A DNA stretch of 64,000 nucleotides. Origin: Amaurobius ferox (taxonomy: Eukaryota; Arthropoda; Arachnida; Araneae; Amaurobiidae). The translations under genes were made by a program, and so were the position numbers. The notes under the pieces are model-generated. The model had not been told where the DNA came from. It saw only the letters and a list, made by a program, of their open reading frames with translations, and did not search any database. Within the stretch, counting starts at the first letter, position 1, and each line of letters opens with the position of its first letter. The stretch spans positions 58,662,520-58,726,519 of the forward strand of contig OX578153.1 of assembly GCA_951213105.1 (NCBI GenBank), in the 5' to 3' direction. Below are positions 22,310-35,312 of the stretch, one piece after another.

Positions 22310-25300
22310 CCATCATCACGGGAGAACGGCTGAACCGAATTTGATGAAATTTTGTGGATAGCCCAGAAATAGCCCCACTTAAAATTATATCCGTGTTTTG
22401 AGTTTCTACGACCAGTGGTTCTCGAGATATTAGTAAAAAACGAAATTTTCGTTTGTCTCATCATCACGGCAAAACGGCTGAACCGAATTTAATGAAATTT
22501 GGTGAATAGCCTTCAAATATCCCCCCATAACTTTTGTCCAAGTTTCGAGTTTCTAAGACTTGGGGTTGTCGAGATATTAATGAAAAACGGAACTTTTTCC
22601 TAGGAGTTCTCCTCCCTAACTCCGTGGTTTATCCAAACGAAAAGCTTGAAAATCGTTTGAAAGTGAATTAAAATTTAATCTCTGAGTTTGATGGGAGATT
22701 TTTTGCGTTAATTAGTCACTTTCTGAAAACATGAATTGTTTGAAACATGATTTAAAGGGGAAATCTATCTCCATGGTTCATGGTTTATTTAAAACAAGCT
22801 TTTACGGAACAATGAGAAGTATAGAGAAATCAAAATCGTTATTTAATTTCGCAGTTTATGTTATAAGACATGACATATTTAACATGTTATAAGATTCTAT
22901 CTTATATCATGTTACTCAGAAACGCAATTAAATTAAATCTGTCTGTTAATTTTAATAATTATTTTTTCGATTTGAATAATAAATAAATGGATATAAAAAT
23001 ATATTTTAGAAAAGAACGATTTGATTTTTCTTATAGCATTTTTGACTGGATAATATCAATTACGGTCTTCAGGCTTAAACATTATTATTATTTATATTTT
23101 CGGGGATTATTGATTCAAGGATTATTGATATTTTCAAGTTATTATGCAATTATTTTATTATGACAAAAATTGTTTAAACTCATATATTGTATGTTGTACG
23201 AATCTTCTACAAATACACGTGTATATCTTTTAATCTACGAGAATATAAGTAGTACAGGTATATTGACATATGTTTTGATATATATTGGCATATATTGGAA
23301 TCAATTACGACCTTCTGGTATAAAGAGTACGGATATTATTGATGTTTTCAATTTATTACGTCATCTCTTTTATTTTGGCAAATATTTTTGAGACGCATAT
23401 TGTAATACGGGTAATCTTCTACTAACACATTGGCATATTTTCTGATCTGCGACAATATAATTAGTACGGGGTTGCATATATTCATTCAATTCCTATTTTT
23501 TCTTCTATAAATTTGCTTACAAAAATGGGCAGGATGTTTTATTCTTCAGATCTGATCGTGAAGATAATTTTGCATAGTGAGAACATATATTCTTAAACTT
23601 CTCTTTAGGAGCAATAAATTTAATATTTTAACAGAATTTGCACATGATTGAGAACTTTAAGTTTCTTTAAATTATACACTCCGTACGAATAACGGGTGTG
23701 CTGTTAGTGGTTAATAAATTTTAACATTTTAGGAGGATATATCATGTTGCTCGGCATCGCAATTAAATTAAATGTGTTTGTTAATGTTTTTATTATTTTT
23801 TTTCGATTTAAATAATAAATAAATGGATAAATGGATATAAAAGTATATCTTATGAATGGACGGTTTGATTTTTCTTTTAATTATATTAATTGCTGACTGC
23901 GTACATCAATTTCATTTATTTTGGCAAAGAGTTTTCAAGCTTATATCGTATTTAGCTACTAAACTAACTCATATATTGTGTTTAGCCAATAAATTCATAT
24001 AGCCGATTGTTGAAACAGAAAAAGAGTAGAGCGGGTATATCTTCTAATACAATTGTAGTGTTTTCATTTAGTATATTGAAACGGGATAAGAATGTTTCAT
24101 TCAGATCTGCAAATTCAAAGCTACGAATTTGGAGGGATATCGCTAATTTGACAACTTTTCTTAAACTTTGCCAAATTGGCGGAAATGTCGCCAAATTGAT
24201 ATAAACGATACACAAACAGCTGCCATAAACCTTCGGGTTGGTCGTGTGGCTTGGGTCTTCTACATATCAATAATTTTTTTTTTTTTGTTTTGTTAGAAGA
24301 GAGTACTGAAATGATGTTTGGTTAGCATTTCTCTGTCAGACCAACCATCCTACTTAGTAATACATTTAGCGAATTTTTAAAATGTCACCAAATTGATAAA
24401 AATGTTTTCAAGTCTATAAAAATATCTTGAAATTGATAAAATTGCGCTACATAAATGATATTAATTGTTTTTTGTTAGGGGATAGTATTGTGATGATATT
24501 TCGTCAATTTGTCGCAAAGTGGAACTGTCAGTTCTACAGTCCCACTTGGCGATAAATTTGGCGATTTTTTAAAATGTCGCTAATTTGACGAAACTGCCGC
24601 CAAATGTTCCATAGAAATATAACTATTTAGACGATATTTTTTCTACCAATTTATTTGAAGCAAATGATATCATGTCGCTTAGCAACGGATTTAAATCCAA
24701 TGTGTTTATGCGGCAAACGATTTTTATTAAATCCTTTCCGATTTGAATAATGAAGATATGTATATAAAATAAATTTCATTGCCATTTCATTTTGGACTGG
24801 ATAATATTAATTATACTCTTCAGGTTTAAACATTATTATTATTGATATTTTCCGGAATTATTGATTCAGGGATTATTGATATTTTTAAGTTATTACGCCA
24901 TTGTTTTATTGCGGCAAAAATTGCTGACACACGCATATTGTACGTTGTACGAGTAATCTTCTAGGAATGCACGGGTATATCTTCTAACCTACGAGAATAT
25001 AAGTAGTACAGGTATATTGGCATATATTTTGACATATATTGGCATATATATTGGAATCAAGTACAGTCTTCTTGTATGAAGATTAAGGGGATTAATTATA
25101 TATTCAATTTATTACGTCGTCTGTTGTATTTTACCAAAAAACATTTGTGACTCATATTGCAAAACGGGTAATCTTCTACTAATAATCGGACATTATAAGT
25201 AGTACGTGTATATCTCCCCATATAATTTTAGCACTTTAATTTTGACATATATTGGAATAAATGACTGTCTTCAGATTTAAAGATTACGGGTTTATTGGTA

Positions 25301-25669
25301 TTTTCAATTTATACATGTAATCTACTAATACAGGTTATATTTTCTAATATTCGCGTATATAATTAGTACGGGTCCCATACAATTTTAACGCTTTTATTTT
25401 GCATATATTGATTCAACTCCATATTTTTTTTATATTTGCTTACATAAGGGGTCCAAGATGTTTCATTCTTCAGATATGTCCATGAAGATAATTTTATATA
25501 GCGAGAACAGAGATTCTTAAACTTCTTTTTAGGAGCATTATATTAAATATTTTAACAGAATATTTTGATTAAATATGTCATTTAGTATACTATAAGAATT
25601 TGGGCATGATTGTGAATTTCAAGTTTCTTTATATTATATACTCCGTACGAAGAACGGGTATGCTGCTAG
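22216..25669 (+). mobile_element. Helitron unit 1 of a head-to-tail cluster
   Basis: Starts with TC (TCTATATATA) directly after the host A. The first ~50 bp carry a short internal duplication, then AAAATCTGTCTGTCTG and the box CGGCTGAACCGAATTTGATG (followed by AAATTTTGT). Ends CTGCTAG at 25669, preceded by the hairpin CCGTACGAAGAACGG. An additional, slightly mutated 3' end (hairpin plus CTGTTAG, ending 23707) lies inside, so this unit appears to hold one complete end-to-end copy and a second 5'-truncated copy (23708-25669). No Rep/helicase coding remains, so it is non-autonomous. The 22281-22303 microsatellite is CTGT. Confidence 0.88.
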
Positions 25670-25691
25670 TCTATAAAAATAAAATTGAAAA

Positions 25692-25729
<38 letters not shown>

Positions 25730-28024
25730 CCATCATCACGGGAGAACGGCTGAACCGAATTTGATGAAATTTTGTGGGTAGACTAGAAATAGTCCCACTT
25801 AAAATTTAGTCCATGTTTTGAGTTTCTACAACTAGTGGTTCTCTACCGGCCGTCCAAATAGTTGCTCTTGGTCCTTTGGACGAGTCGGACGGTCTGGGTC
25901 TTCAAATAGTGGTTCTCGAGATATTAGTAAAAAACGAAATTTTCGTTTGTCTTATCATCACGGGAAAACGGCTAAACCGAATTTAATGAAGTTTTGTGGA
26001 TAGCCTTGAAATAGCTCCCCATAAATTTAGTCCAAGTTTCGAGTTTCTAAGACCAGGGGTTGTCGAGATATTAATGAAAAACGGAACTTCTTCCTAAGAG
26101 ATCTACTCTCCAACTCCGTGGTTTATCCAAACGGAAAGGATGAAAATCGTTTGTTTTAAACGCCAAAATGAAATAAAACTTTATTTCCGAGTTTGGTGCA
26201 GGATTTTTGCATTAATTAGTCACTATAGGAAAACATAAATTGTTTGAAACATGAATTTAAATGGAAAAATCTACCTCCATGGTTCATCTCTCACAAGCTT
26301 TTACTCAACGATGTAAAGTATAAAGAAATCAAAATGGCTATTTAATTTTATGAGGAAGATTCAATCTTATATCATGTTGCTCGGCAACGGAATGAAATTA
26401 AATGTGTTGTTAATATCGATTACTATTTTTTTTATTTGTATAATAAATTAATGGATGTAAAAATATATTTTATAAATGAACGGTTTGATTGTCCTTTTAA
26501 TTATATAAATTGCGGACTGTGTACATCACACTTTCAATTATTTTAGTAAAGAGGTTTCAAGCTCATATATTGTGTTTAGCTAATAAACTCATATATTGTG
26601 TTTACCCAATAAACTCATTTAGCCAATTGTTGAAGCAGAAAAAGAGTAGAACGGGTGTATATATCTTCTAATACAATTTTACTGTTTTCATTTAGTATAT
26701 ACAAACGGGATCAGGATATTTTATTCTTCAGATCTGCAAATTCAGAGCTACGAATTTAGAGGAATATCTCTAAATAACTTGGTAACATTTCTTAAACTTT
26801 ACCAAATTAGTGGAAATGTCTCCAAATTGATAAAAATGACCCAAATCAATGAAATTGAATTTGTTTTTTTAGAATAAAGTTCTGAAATGATGTTTCTGTA
26901 GCATTTGTCGGTCAGCCCATCCATCCTACTTAGTAACACATTTAAGGAATTTTTTTAATATCACCAAATTGGTAAAAATATTTCTAAATCCATAAAAATA
27001 TCATGAAATTGATAAAATCGCGCTTAATAAATTAAATTAATTGTCTTTTGTTAGGGGATAGTTTTGTGATGGTGTTTCGTCAATTTGTCGCATAATGGGA
27101 TTCTCTGTTCGACAGTCCCACTTGGCGATAAATTTGGAGATTTTTTAAGTTATAGCTAAATTGACGAAAATGCCGCCAAACCTTCCATGGAGATTGCATT
27201 ATTCAGATGATATGATTTCCATCAATTTATTTAACGCAATTGATATCATGTCGCTTAGCAGCGGATCCAATATGTTATGCGGCATATTATTTTTATTAAA
27301 TCTTTTCCGATTTGAATAGTAAAAATATGTATATAAAATAAATTTCATTGACATTGAATTTTTGACTGGATAATATCAATTACGGTCTTCAGGTTTAAGC
27401 ATCATTATTATTGATATTTTCGGGGACAGTTGATTCAGGGATTACTGATATTTTCAAATTATTATGGAATTGTTTTATTATGACGAAAATTGTTGAAACT
27501 CATATATAGTACGTTGTACGAGTAATCTTCTACAAATGCATGGGTATATCTTCCAATCCACGAAAATATAAGTAGTACAGGTATATTGGCATATATTTTG
27601 ATATATATTGACATATATTCGAATCAATTACGACCTTCTGGTATTAAGATTACGGGGATTTTTGATACTTTCAATTTTTTATGTCATCTCTTTTATTTTG
27701 GCAAATATTTTTGAGACACATATTGCAATACGGGTAAGCTTCTACTAACACACTGGCATATTTTCTAATCTGCGACAATATAAGTAGTACGGGGTTGCAT
27801 ATATTGATTCAATTCCTTTTTTTGTAAATTTGCATACAAAAGGGGCCAGAATGTTTTATTCTTCAGATCTGCCCGTGAAGATAATTTTGCATAGTGAAAA
27901 CAGATATTCTTAAACTTCTCTTTATGAGCAATAAATTTAATATTTTAACAGAATTTGCACGTGATTGCGAATTATAAATTTCTTTATATTATACACTCCG
28001 TACGAAGAACGGGTATGCTGCTAG
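25670..28024 (+). mobile_element. Helitron unit 2
   Basis: Begins TCTATAAAAATAAAATTGAA directly after CTAG of unit 1 and ends CTAG at 28024 after the hairpin CCGTACGAAGAACGG. Carries the same CTGT run, the same CGGCTGAACCGAATTTGATG box (twice, the second slightly altered), and the internal TTGGCGA...GCCAAA module. A 63 bp SINE tail (25844-25906) is inserted in it. No protein-coding frame of note. Confidence 0.9.
25844..25906 (+). mobile_element. Solo SINE tail inserted in Helitron unit 2
   Basis: Contains ACCGGCCGTCCAAATAG and GAGTCGGACGGTCTGGGTCT. It is flanked by a perfect 11 bp duplication, TAGTGGTTCTC (25833-25843 and 25907-25917). The uninterrupted form of the target is seen at the same place in unit 1 (CCAGTGGTTCTCGAG). 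Confidence 0.85.
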
Positions 28025-30144
28025 TCTATATATATATAATTGAAAATCTGTCTGTCTGTTTGTCCCATCATCACGAGAGAACGGCTGAACCGAATTTGAT
28101 GAAATTTTGTGGGTAGCCTGGAAATAACCCCACTTAAAATTTAGTCTATGTTTGGAGTTTCTACGACCAGTAGTTCTCGAGATATTAGTAAAAACGAAAC
28201 TTTCGTTTGTTTCATCATCACGAGAGAAAGGCTGAACCGAATTGAATGAAATTTAGCCCCCCATAAAGTTTGTCCCAATTTCGAGTTTCTAAGACCAGGG
28301 GTTGTCGAGATATTAATGAAAAACGGAACTTCTTCCTAAGAGATCTACTCTCCAACTCCGTGGTTTATCCAAACGGAAAGGATGAAAATCGTTTGTTTTA
28401 AACGCCAAAATGAAATAAAACTTTATTTCCGAGTTTGGTGCAGGATTTTTGCATTAATTAGTCACTATAGGAAAACATGAATTTAAATGGAAAAATCTAC
28501 CTCCATGGTTCCTCTTTCACAATGAAATGTTAATATTTATTATTATTTTTTCTATTTGAATAATAAATAAATGAATGTAAAAATATATTTTATAAATGAA
28601 CGGTTTGATTGTTCTTTTAATTATATAAATAGCGGACTGCGTACATCACTTTCATTTATTATAGCAAAGAGGTTTCATGCTCATATATTGTGTTTAGCTA
28701 ATAAACTCATATATTGTGTTTACCCAATAAATTTATTTAGCCGATTTTTGAAGCAGAAAAAGAGTAGAACGAGTGTATGTATCTTCTAATACAATTTTAG
28801 TGCTTTCATTTAGTATATACAAACGCGATATGGATATTTTATTCTTCAGATCTGCAAATTTAGAGCTACGAATTTAGCGGAATATCTCTAAATAACTTGG
28901 TAACTTTTCTTAAACTTTACCAAATTAGCAGAAATGTCTCTAAATTGATAAAAATGACCCAAATCAATGAAAGTAAATTTGTTTTTTTTCAGAATAGAGT
29001 ACTGAAATGATGTTTCTGTAGCATTTGTCGGTCAGTCCATCCATCCTACTTAGTAACACATTTAACGAATTTTTTTAATATCACCGAATTGATAAAAATA
29101 TTTGTAAATCCATAAAAATATCATGGAATTGATAAAATCGCGTTTAATAAATGAAATTAATTGTGTTTTGTTAGGGGATAGTATTGTGATGATGTTTCGT
29201 CAATTTGTCGCAAAATGGGACTATCAGTTCTATAGTCCCACTTGTCGATGATTTTGGCGATTTTTTAAGTTATCGCTAAATTGACGAAAATGTCGTCAAA
29301 CCTTCCATGGAGATCGCATTATTCAGATGATATGATTTCCATCAATTTATTTGAAGCAAATGATATCATGTCGCTTAGCAACTGATCCAATGTGTTGCGG
29401 CATACGATTTTTATTAAATCTTTTCCGATTTGAATAATAAAAATATGTATATAAAATAAATTTCATTGACATTGCATTTTTGACTGGATAATATCAATTA
29501 CGGTCTTCAGGTTTAAACATCATTATTATTGATATTTTCGGGGACAGTTGATTCAGGGATTATTGATATTTTCAAATTATTATGCCATTGTTTCATTATG
29601 ACGAAAATTGTTGAAACTCATACATAGTACGTTGTACGAGTAATCTTCTACAAATGCACGGGCATATCTTCTAATCTACGAGAATATAAGTAGTACAGGT
29701 ATATTGGCATATATTTTGATATATATTGGCATATATTGGAATCAATTACGACCTTCTGGTATTAAGATTACGATAATTTTTGATACTTTCAATTTATTAT
29801 GCCATTTCTTTTATTTTGGCAAATATTTTTGTGACTCATATTGCAATATGAGTAAGCTTCTACTAACACACTGGCATATTTTCTTATCTGCGGCAATATA
29901 AGTAGTACGTGGTTGCATATATTGATTCAATTCTTTTCTTTTTGTAAATTTGCTTACAAAAGGGGCCAGGATGTTTTGTTCTTCAGATCTGCCCGTGAAG
30001 ATAATTTTGCATAGTTAGGACAGATATTCTTAAACTTCTCTTTATGAGCAATACATTTAATATTTTAACAGAATTTGCACATGATTGCGAATTATAAGTT
30101 GTTTTATATTATATACTCCGTACGAAGAACGGGTATGCTGCTAG
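28025..30144 (+). mobile_element. Helitron unit 3
   Basis: Begins TCTATATATATATAATTGAA after CTAG of unit 2 and ends CTGCTAG at 30144, with the hairpin CCGTACGAAGAACGG about 7 bases before the terminal CTAG. The CTGT run is short here. Shares long stretches with unit 2, for example GGTTGTCGAGATATTAATGA and the block from TAATATCAATTACGGTCTTC onward. The next base is the host T. Confidence 0.9.
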
Positions 30145-30650
30145 TAAATAATAATTTTGTTATTTATTGGTACAAAAGTATCTACACTGTGTAGAAATAA
30201 TAACTTCACAAAGATTACAAAGCTTGTTTAAAATGTTTTCCATCCATGCCAAAGATCCATTAAAGATAAGAGGCAGACATTATTTGCCTAATATGCATTT
30301 CTGCGTTGCGTCATTTGCACTCTTGCTATAAACATTTACATTTTAATATGTGATTAATCCCTCACCAACTGTGTTTAAACATATCTCTGGGACTTTTTAA
30401 GATAAAATGCTGAAATTTTGTACATCACCTTATTAGTGTATGGGGCACATTTTACTCATTGGAAATGTTTTTGTACAGGGGCCGTATAAAAATTTAAATT
30501 TTGTATTTCTTCAAATTTAATTCCCTGAAAATGTTTATCGATTTCATAAAATTTTATACCTTTTTTTACGCGACTTTGTAATTTATTATATATGTCTAAG
30601 ATCAATATTTAAGGAATAAAAGCCAAGGCCAATGTTTCTGGGACACACTG
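30145..30650 (+). mobile_element. Fold-back MITE copy C, right part
   Basis: Resumes with TAAATAATAATTTTG exactly where the left part stopped and ends GGACACACTG before TA, matching the right end of copy A. Confidence 0.92.
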
Positions 30651-30669
30651 TATATAGGTTAGATAATAA

Positions 30670-30812
30670 CTAATATGGATTCAGCATCAGATTCTGGAAG
30701 GGGTTGAAGGATTCACTAGGGATTTCAATTTCCGGTTCTGGGGGTATCACTTCAGCTCTTTCCGAAAATTCGTATGACTGTACGAAAGAGGCGCGCAAGG
30801 AAGCTTAAAAAT
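30670..30812 (+). repeat. Dispersed repeat family Q, fragment 2
   Basis: ATTCAGCATCAGATTCTGGA then GATTTCAATTTCCGGTTCT and ATTCGTATGACTGTACGAAA. Shared with 60628-60720 and 63673-63722. Confidence 0.6.
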
Positions 30813-30814
30813 AC

Positions 30815-31055
30815 TTGAAACTGTTTGGACGACTGAATCAGTGCCGCACAATTTAGACTGTAACCCAATGAGGGTGTTACTCACAGGGATCGTGCATTTC
30901 TCTAACCCATCACTTCTCGGATGGACTTTCGGCCCTACAGATTTAGCGTGCCTAACCCCGAGTGGAAGCAGAGATAGTTTAGGGCGACGGGAATTGAACC
31001 TGGGTCTATCATGTGCAATCTCCAATGTCTAAATCGCTGGACAATCTTGGCCCAG
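30815..31055 (-). mobile_element. Diverged tRNA-derived SINE
   Basis: The minus strand shows a B-box-like GGTTCAATTCC (complement of GGAATTGAACC at 30990), an A-box-like remnant in CAAGATTGTCCAGCGATT, a body corresponding to CGAGAAGTGATGGGTTAGAG, and ends near CGTCCAAACAG. It is clearly older than the 11679 copy. Confidence 0.65.
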
Positions 31056-31240
31056 ATAGGGTGACCACGTATAAAAATATTTAATAGTAGAATATATAGT
31101 AAAATATATGGTAAACTTGCTGATACCTTTAGTGTGTTAGGAGGGGGGGGATATATCTCTCGCCTACATCTCAGCGAGGTAGTGGACTTTATGTACGCTT
31201 TTGTTAAATCATGCAATGTGGATCAGATTTTCGTAAATTA
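31056..31240. other. Unassigned sequence
   Basis: Nothing recognised apart from a short G run near 31143. Confidence 0.3.
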
Positions 31241-31340
31241 TTAGCAGCATGAAATAATATGGAAACACGTTAAAATTAATTCTTTAAAAATAAAGATACC
31301 CAAAAAATTGGCCATAATTAAAATTTTTATTAAAATTTCA

Positions 31341-31416
31341 TTTTTACGACGTACTGAAATCGCACGGCCGTAGAGCTTCCGGGCATTACTATGCCCTTCA
31401 TCAGCGAAAATATGTG
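31341..31416 (-). ncRNA. Hammerhead-like motif, probably decayed
   Basis: The minus strand reads GCTGATGAAGGGCATAGTAA then TGCCCGGAAGC. The CTGATGA box is exact, and GGGCAT pairs perfectly with ATGCCC as a stem II with a 4-base loop. The second box is GGAAGC instead of the expected CGAAA. Downstream GTC is followed by GTAAAAATG, which pairs only loosely with CATATTTTCG upstream of the box. Hammerheads of this kind are known in Penelope-like and other retroelements, but I see no attached RT here, so function is doubtful. Confidence 0.3.
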
Positions 31417-31450
31417 GCGAACTTGTACTTAAATATAGGCCATAACCGCC

Positions 31451-32184
31451 TGACAAAATTTACATATTAATCGAATTAAAGTGATATGCAATGCCCCTTG
31501 CGAGTAATTTAAAAAGTTAGAATAACGAAGTCATCAACAAAGAGAGATAAATAAAAAATGCCAACATCAAAGTTACAGATCATTGTCTGGCAAGTAGAAA
31601 TCAACACCAGGAACGAACGAAATGCATAAAAACGGCAGCAATAAATACTTGACAGAAAGTTAAGCCATCAGGGCTTTTAACATGGTGGGCACCTGCAATG
31701 TCTGTCAAATTATGAAATAATATTCTTTCTAGAAATCAAGTGTGCATTATCTCTGATGAATGTATTTTAAACAGGCCTGTACTAAATTTCCATTCGCGTA
31801 AATGCTGTTTATTGTACTATTCCTGAGTAGGATAGCAATCCGCCATAAACCATATTGTATCAAAATATGCTTTCTGTTGTAGTTTTATTGTCCATTTCTA
31901 CTAATTAGACAATGTTAAAAACTTTGTAATTGACTTCTCTCATCTATCTCGCGTTGTAGCCAATTTCATTATCTTAACTTTTTTTTTAATTTCTCTGTTA
32001 TGGACGTTACTGTCACTTTTATTCAATCGGACATGTTCACTTTAATATAAGTAGACCTAACGTGTCCAATTGTGAACATTTCCTTACAAAGTTATGAAAG
32101 TGTTTAGCAACAATCTCAGGAACCCCGCATTTTGTACGCGGTGTCGCACTTTATTTTACTGAGTTTTAATTTGAATTAAATTTC
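31451..32184. other. Unassigned AT-rich sequence
   Basis: No gene or recognised repeat. Confidence 0.3.
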
Positions 32185-32500
32185 TCCATTTTGCTTAATC
32201 ATAACAGCTCCAATCATTGTAATGAAAAGTAGTCGCGATACAATTTTTGTATTCATGACGTCATTTGACTCCATCAGAGAGAGGTGGAGGGGTTACATTA
32301 CCAAACTTTGTATATTTTTATTTCAAACCCTTTGAAATGAAGGGTAACATGCCCTAATTTCGATAATTTCGCTCAACGATACAAATTTTTAAAGTTATTT
32401 CTTGCAATATTTGGAGAGAAAAAAAAATCACAGGCTAGTTAAAGTTGGATTCTCATATCATATGAAAAGGTCCAGTTGAACCACTCTCTAGTAATTGTGA
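32185..32500 (+). repeat. Dispersed family G, fragment G3
   Basis: GTGACGTCATTTGGCTCC-like segment (here CATGACGTCATTTGACTCC), then TGAAGGGTAACA and a TATG...AAG/TCCAGTT ending shared with G1 (39340-39600). Confidence 0.6.
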
Positions 32501-33479
32501 TTAACTTTGAAGCGGTTTTTGATATTCAAAACTTTTATCAAGTGTTTGGCCAGTAGTCTCGAAGATGAAATATCTCTAACCTACATAGTAATTCTCGACA
32601 AAATGTTTTTCTCGTATTGTTTCTGAAACCGGATAATATCCTTGCTGTTTGTGCTACGAATCTGTACTGGAGAATATTTGAATTTTATTAATTTCTACCT
32701 GTTTCAATATATTATTTTCAATTTTATCATGTACTATAAGGTAAATAAAAATAGTCATCATTCCGACTGGAGCAAAATGCCCTGTAGAGTCACGTCTAAA
32801 GCGTAATGATCACGTTCCTGGCATTTCCTTTTTTCCTGAATTCCCGGAAGAAGATAAAAATATAAAGATAAACTGAAAACTTTTTTTAACCGCAGCCATA
32901 AGACGCGCAATACATTTGTAGAAAATACCTTTAACATATCAAGTCACGTTACTCAACGTTTTTAAATAAAATATTTAAAACTAGAAGATGTACTCGGCGT
33001 TTCCCAGGAGTTAAAAAAGGGTAGTTATATAAAATAGTAAAATAAAAATCCGTGTACATCAGCGCAACAGGCGTGAAACCACCCTCTCCCCCCCCCCCTT
33101 CCTCTCACAGATCATAAAACCAAAACTCGTCACTTGAGACTCTACATTTTACATTAAAATCTACCGATGGAATCATTCTCGCGACACAAATAAACGAAAA
33201 TACTTGAATGTCAAAAAAGTTCCTTTAAACTCGATATTTATTGCTATTTCAGCGAAGTTCAATGCAATTTCAGTTAAATTTTAACAGAATAGACATAACG
33301 GTAAGATAATACCAAATTAAAAACATTAGGATAGCATCTCTTAAATTTTCCAAATTAAAAAATTCTCTGGAAAACGCACTGTAACGTCAATAGATGGCGT
33401 TAGTAGTCAAAAGTCGAAGGGCGCGCAAATCAGTGTAGACTCGCTATGAAGATAACAAAAATTGGAAACATAACTTTCT
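32501..33479. other. Unassigned sequence
   Basis: No recognisable gene. A C homopolymer lies near 33088-33098. Confidence 0.3.
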
Positions 33480-33639
33480 GAAATTTTATAATTAATTAAG
33501 GGATGGGTTTATGAAATTATTTTTTTTCTGGAGTAGTCTATGATATATTTAGGAGCTTCTAAAAAATAATGAACGTTGGATGGCATGCCAATTTTTGTAT
33601 ATCGTAATATGGAAATCGGAAAGGTTCAAAAGGCACCAA

Positions 33640-33850
33640 AGTATATAATTTTCATCATATGGACCCCGTTCAAAGTTAGTTTAAAAGAGAATTTTTCGGT
33701 CTTTCCAATGGTGTCAAGATAAAATCTCAGAGATGATATTTTAGGTCGATAAAGAATTGGTTTGTGTAAATATCGCCCTAAGTCGGGATAAAACATAAAA
33801 TAACTAAAAAACTAATTCTAAATTTAAAAGAGTAACTCCAAGGTGCACTT
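33640..33850 (+). repeat. Dispersed repeat family L, copy 1
   Basis: AAAATAACTAAAAAACTAAT, GTTTGTGTAAA and the GTCTTTCC segment match the reverse complement of 59290-59470, in the same relative order. Confidence 0.65.
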
Positions 33851-33917
33851 GTGAACATCGAGAAATACCTTTGTACCAAATTTCATTACCGTACGGCTCT
33901 TAGATTTTGTGCTTCAT

Positions 33918-33972
33918 ACTGCACACACACACACACACCTCCCACATGCACACAGAGCGAGAGAGAGACATA
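33918..33972. repeat. (CA)n and (GA)n short microsatellite
   Basis: ACACACACACAC followed, after a spacer, by GAGCGAGAGAGAGA. Confidence 0.85.
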
Positions 33973-34390
33973 CATCTTCCATTATTACACAAGATATACA
34001 GTTTCTCTCGGCTTTCTCATATATTTATACTCCGTGAATTGATATGACCATGAAGGTAAAATAAAAAAGTTAAAACTCCATATTGGCAAAATGCCATAAT
34101 TATTTGAGACAGGAATTCAGGTGGCGCTGGGGTAAGATAAGTCCCACCGCAATACATTTTTTTTTATTATAAAAGGCTTATATTGGATTAAATAATATGT
34201 ATTTAAATTGACAATTTTACTTTAAAAATTATCTATGCAATGTAAATTAGGACTCAAACAATAAGTAATATTCCTACGTATTCAAATTTTTTTCCAATCA
34301 ATTTATTTTTGTATTCCTATATTATACACTTTCTACAATTAGGAAAAAATACTTATTACTTCTACTCATAATTAGGGAACTGTAATTTTA
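33973..34390. other. Unassigned AT-rich sequence
   Basis: No gene or repeat recognised. Confidence 0.3.
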
Positions 34391-35312
34391 AAAAAATCTG
34401 ATGTGGGCAGCACATGACTTTTCTTATATAATGCAGTGAATTTACTACTTTTACAGTAAAAGAAATAGGTTTTTCTTATAGTAGATACTATATTCTTTCC
34501 AAGATATTGAATTTTCGACAATTAGTTTCATTGATTTAGCGTCATTTTTATTCATTTGACAAGATTTTCGTTAATTTCTCAACATATAAAAAATTCGCCA
34601 AGTTGACGACATTCCGCCAAATTCGTCGCCAAAATCTCGCCAAGCGTTATGGAGGGAGAAATAAGTTATTCTTATAGCATATAAATGACTATTGGCGTTC
34701 AAATACAAAAGTATTACTCAAAATATCTTTTCTCATGAATGGAACGAGCTAGATCTACAAGAATAATAACACCAAATTTATCGCTTGATATTATATATGA
34801 AAGTGAATATGTTTCTCAACAGTTATTTTTCTTAATTTATGGAATTTTTTGATAAATTTATTTGAGAAATTTGCAATATCTCGAGAACGGTTCATGCTGG
34901 CGCTCTAAAATCAATCCTTTTCTAGAAGAAAATTACATGAGAAATATCTATTTGCGTAACTTTATTAAAGGTTTTGATTTTTTGATGATTTTTTTCAACA
35001 TTTCATTCCAAATTTTTGGGGGTTCTGAACATTCGATTGTGTTTAAAAACAATAGACTCCCAGTATTCGTGGATTATAATTTTTGTACATGGATTGTAAT
35101 TATTTTCATTCGAATCGCTCCATTCGTTAGTGAGATATCGTTTCCATAGACTCACTGACACATACACATACATACAGACATCACCTCAAAAAAAAATGTT
35201 TGATTCGTGATCAGAGATGCTTGAAACATGATCTCCCGTCGAAAACTCGAAATCGAATTTTCGACTCCGTCACGATATTTTCCTTATACAAAACTATATA
35301 TATAAGGAAAGT
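34391..35312 (-). repeat. Dispersed family E, copy E4
   Basis: On the minus strand it starts with the terminal hairpin ACTTTCCTTATATATA...TATAAGGAAAAT, then GTGACGGAGTCGAAAATTCG, the TGTGTG/TGTATG stretch, and the box GATATCTCACTAACGAATGG. It ends GTCATGTGCTGCCCACATCA then GATTTTTTT. The GCCAAATT module lies near its 3' end. Confidence 0.82.
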
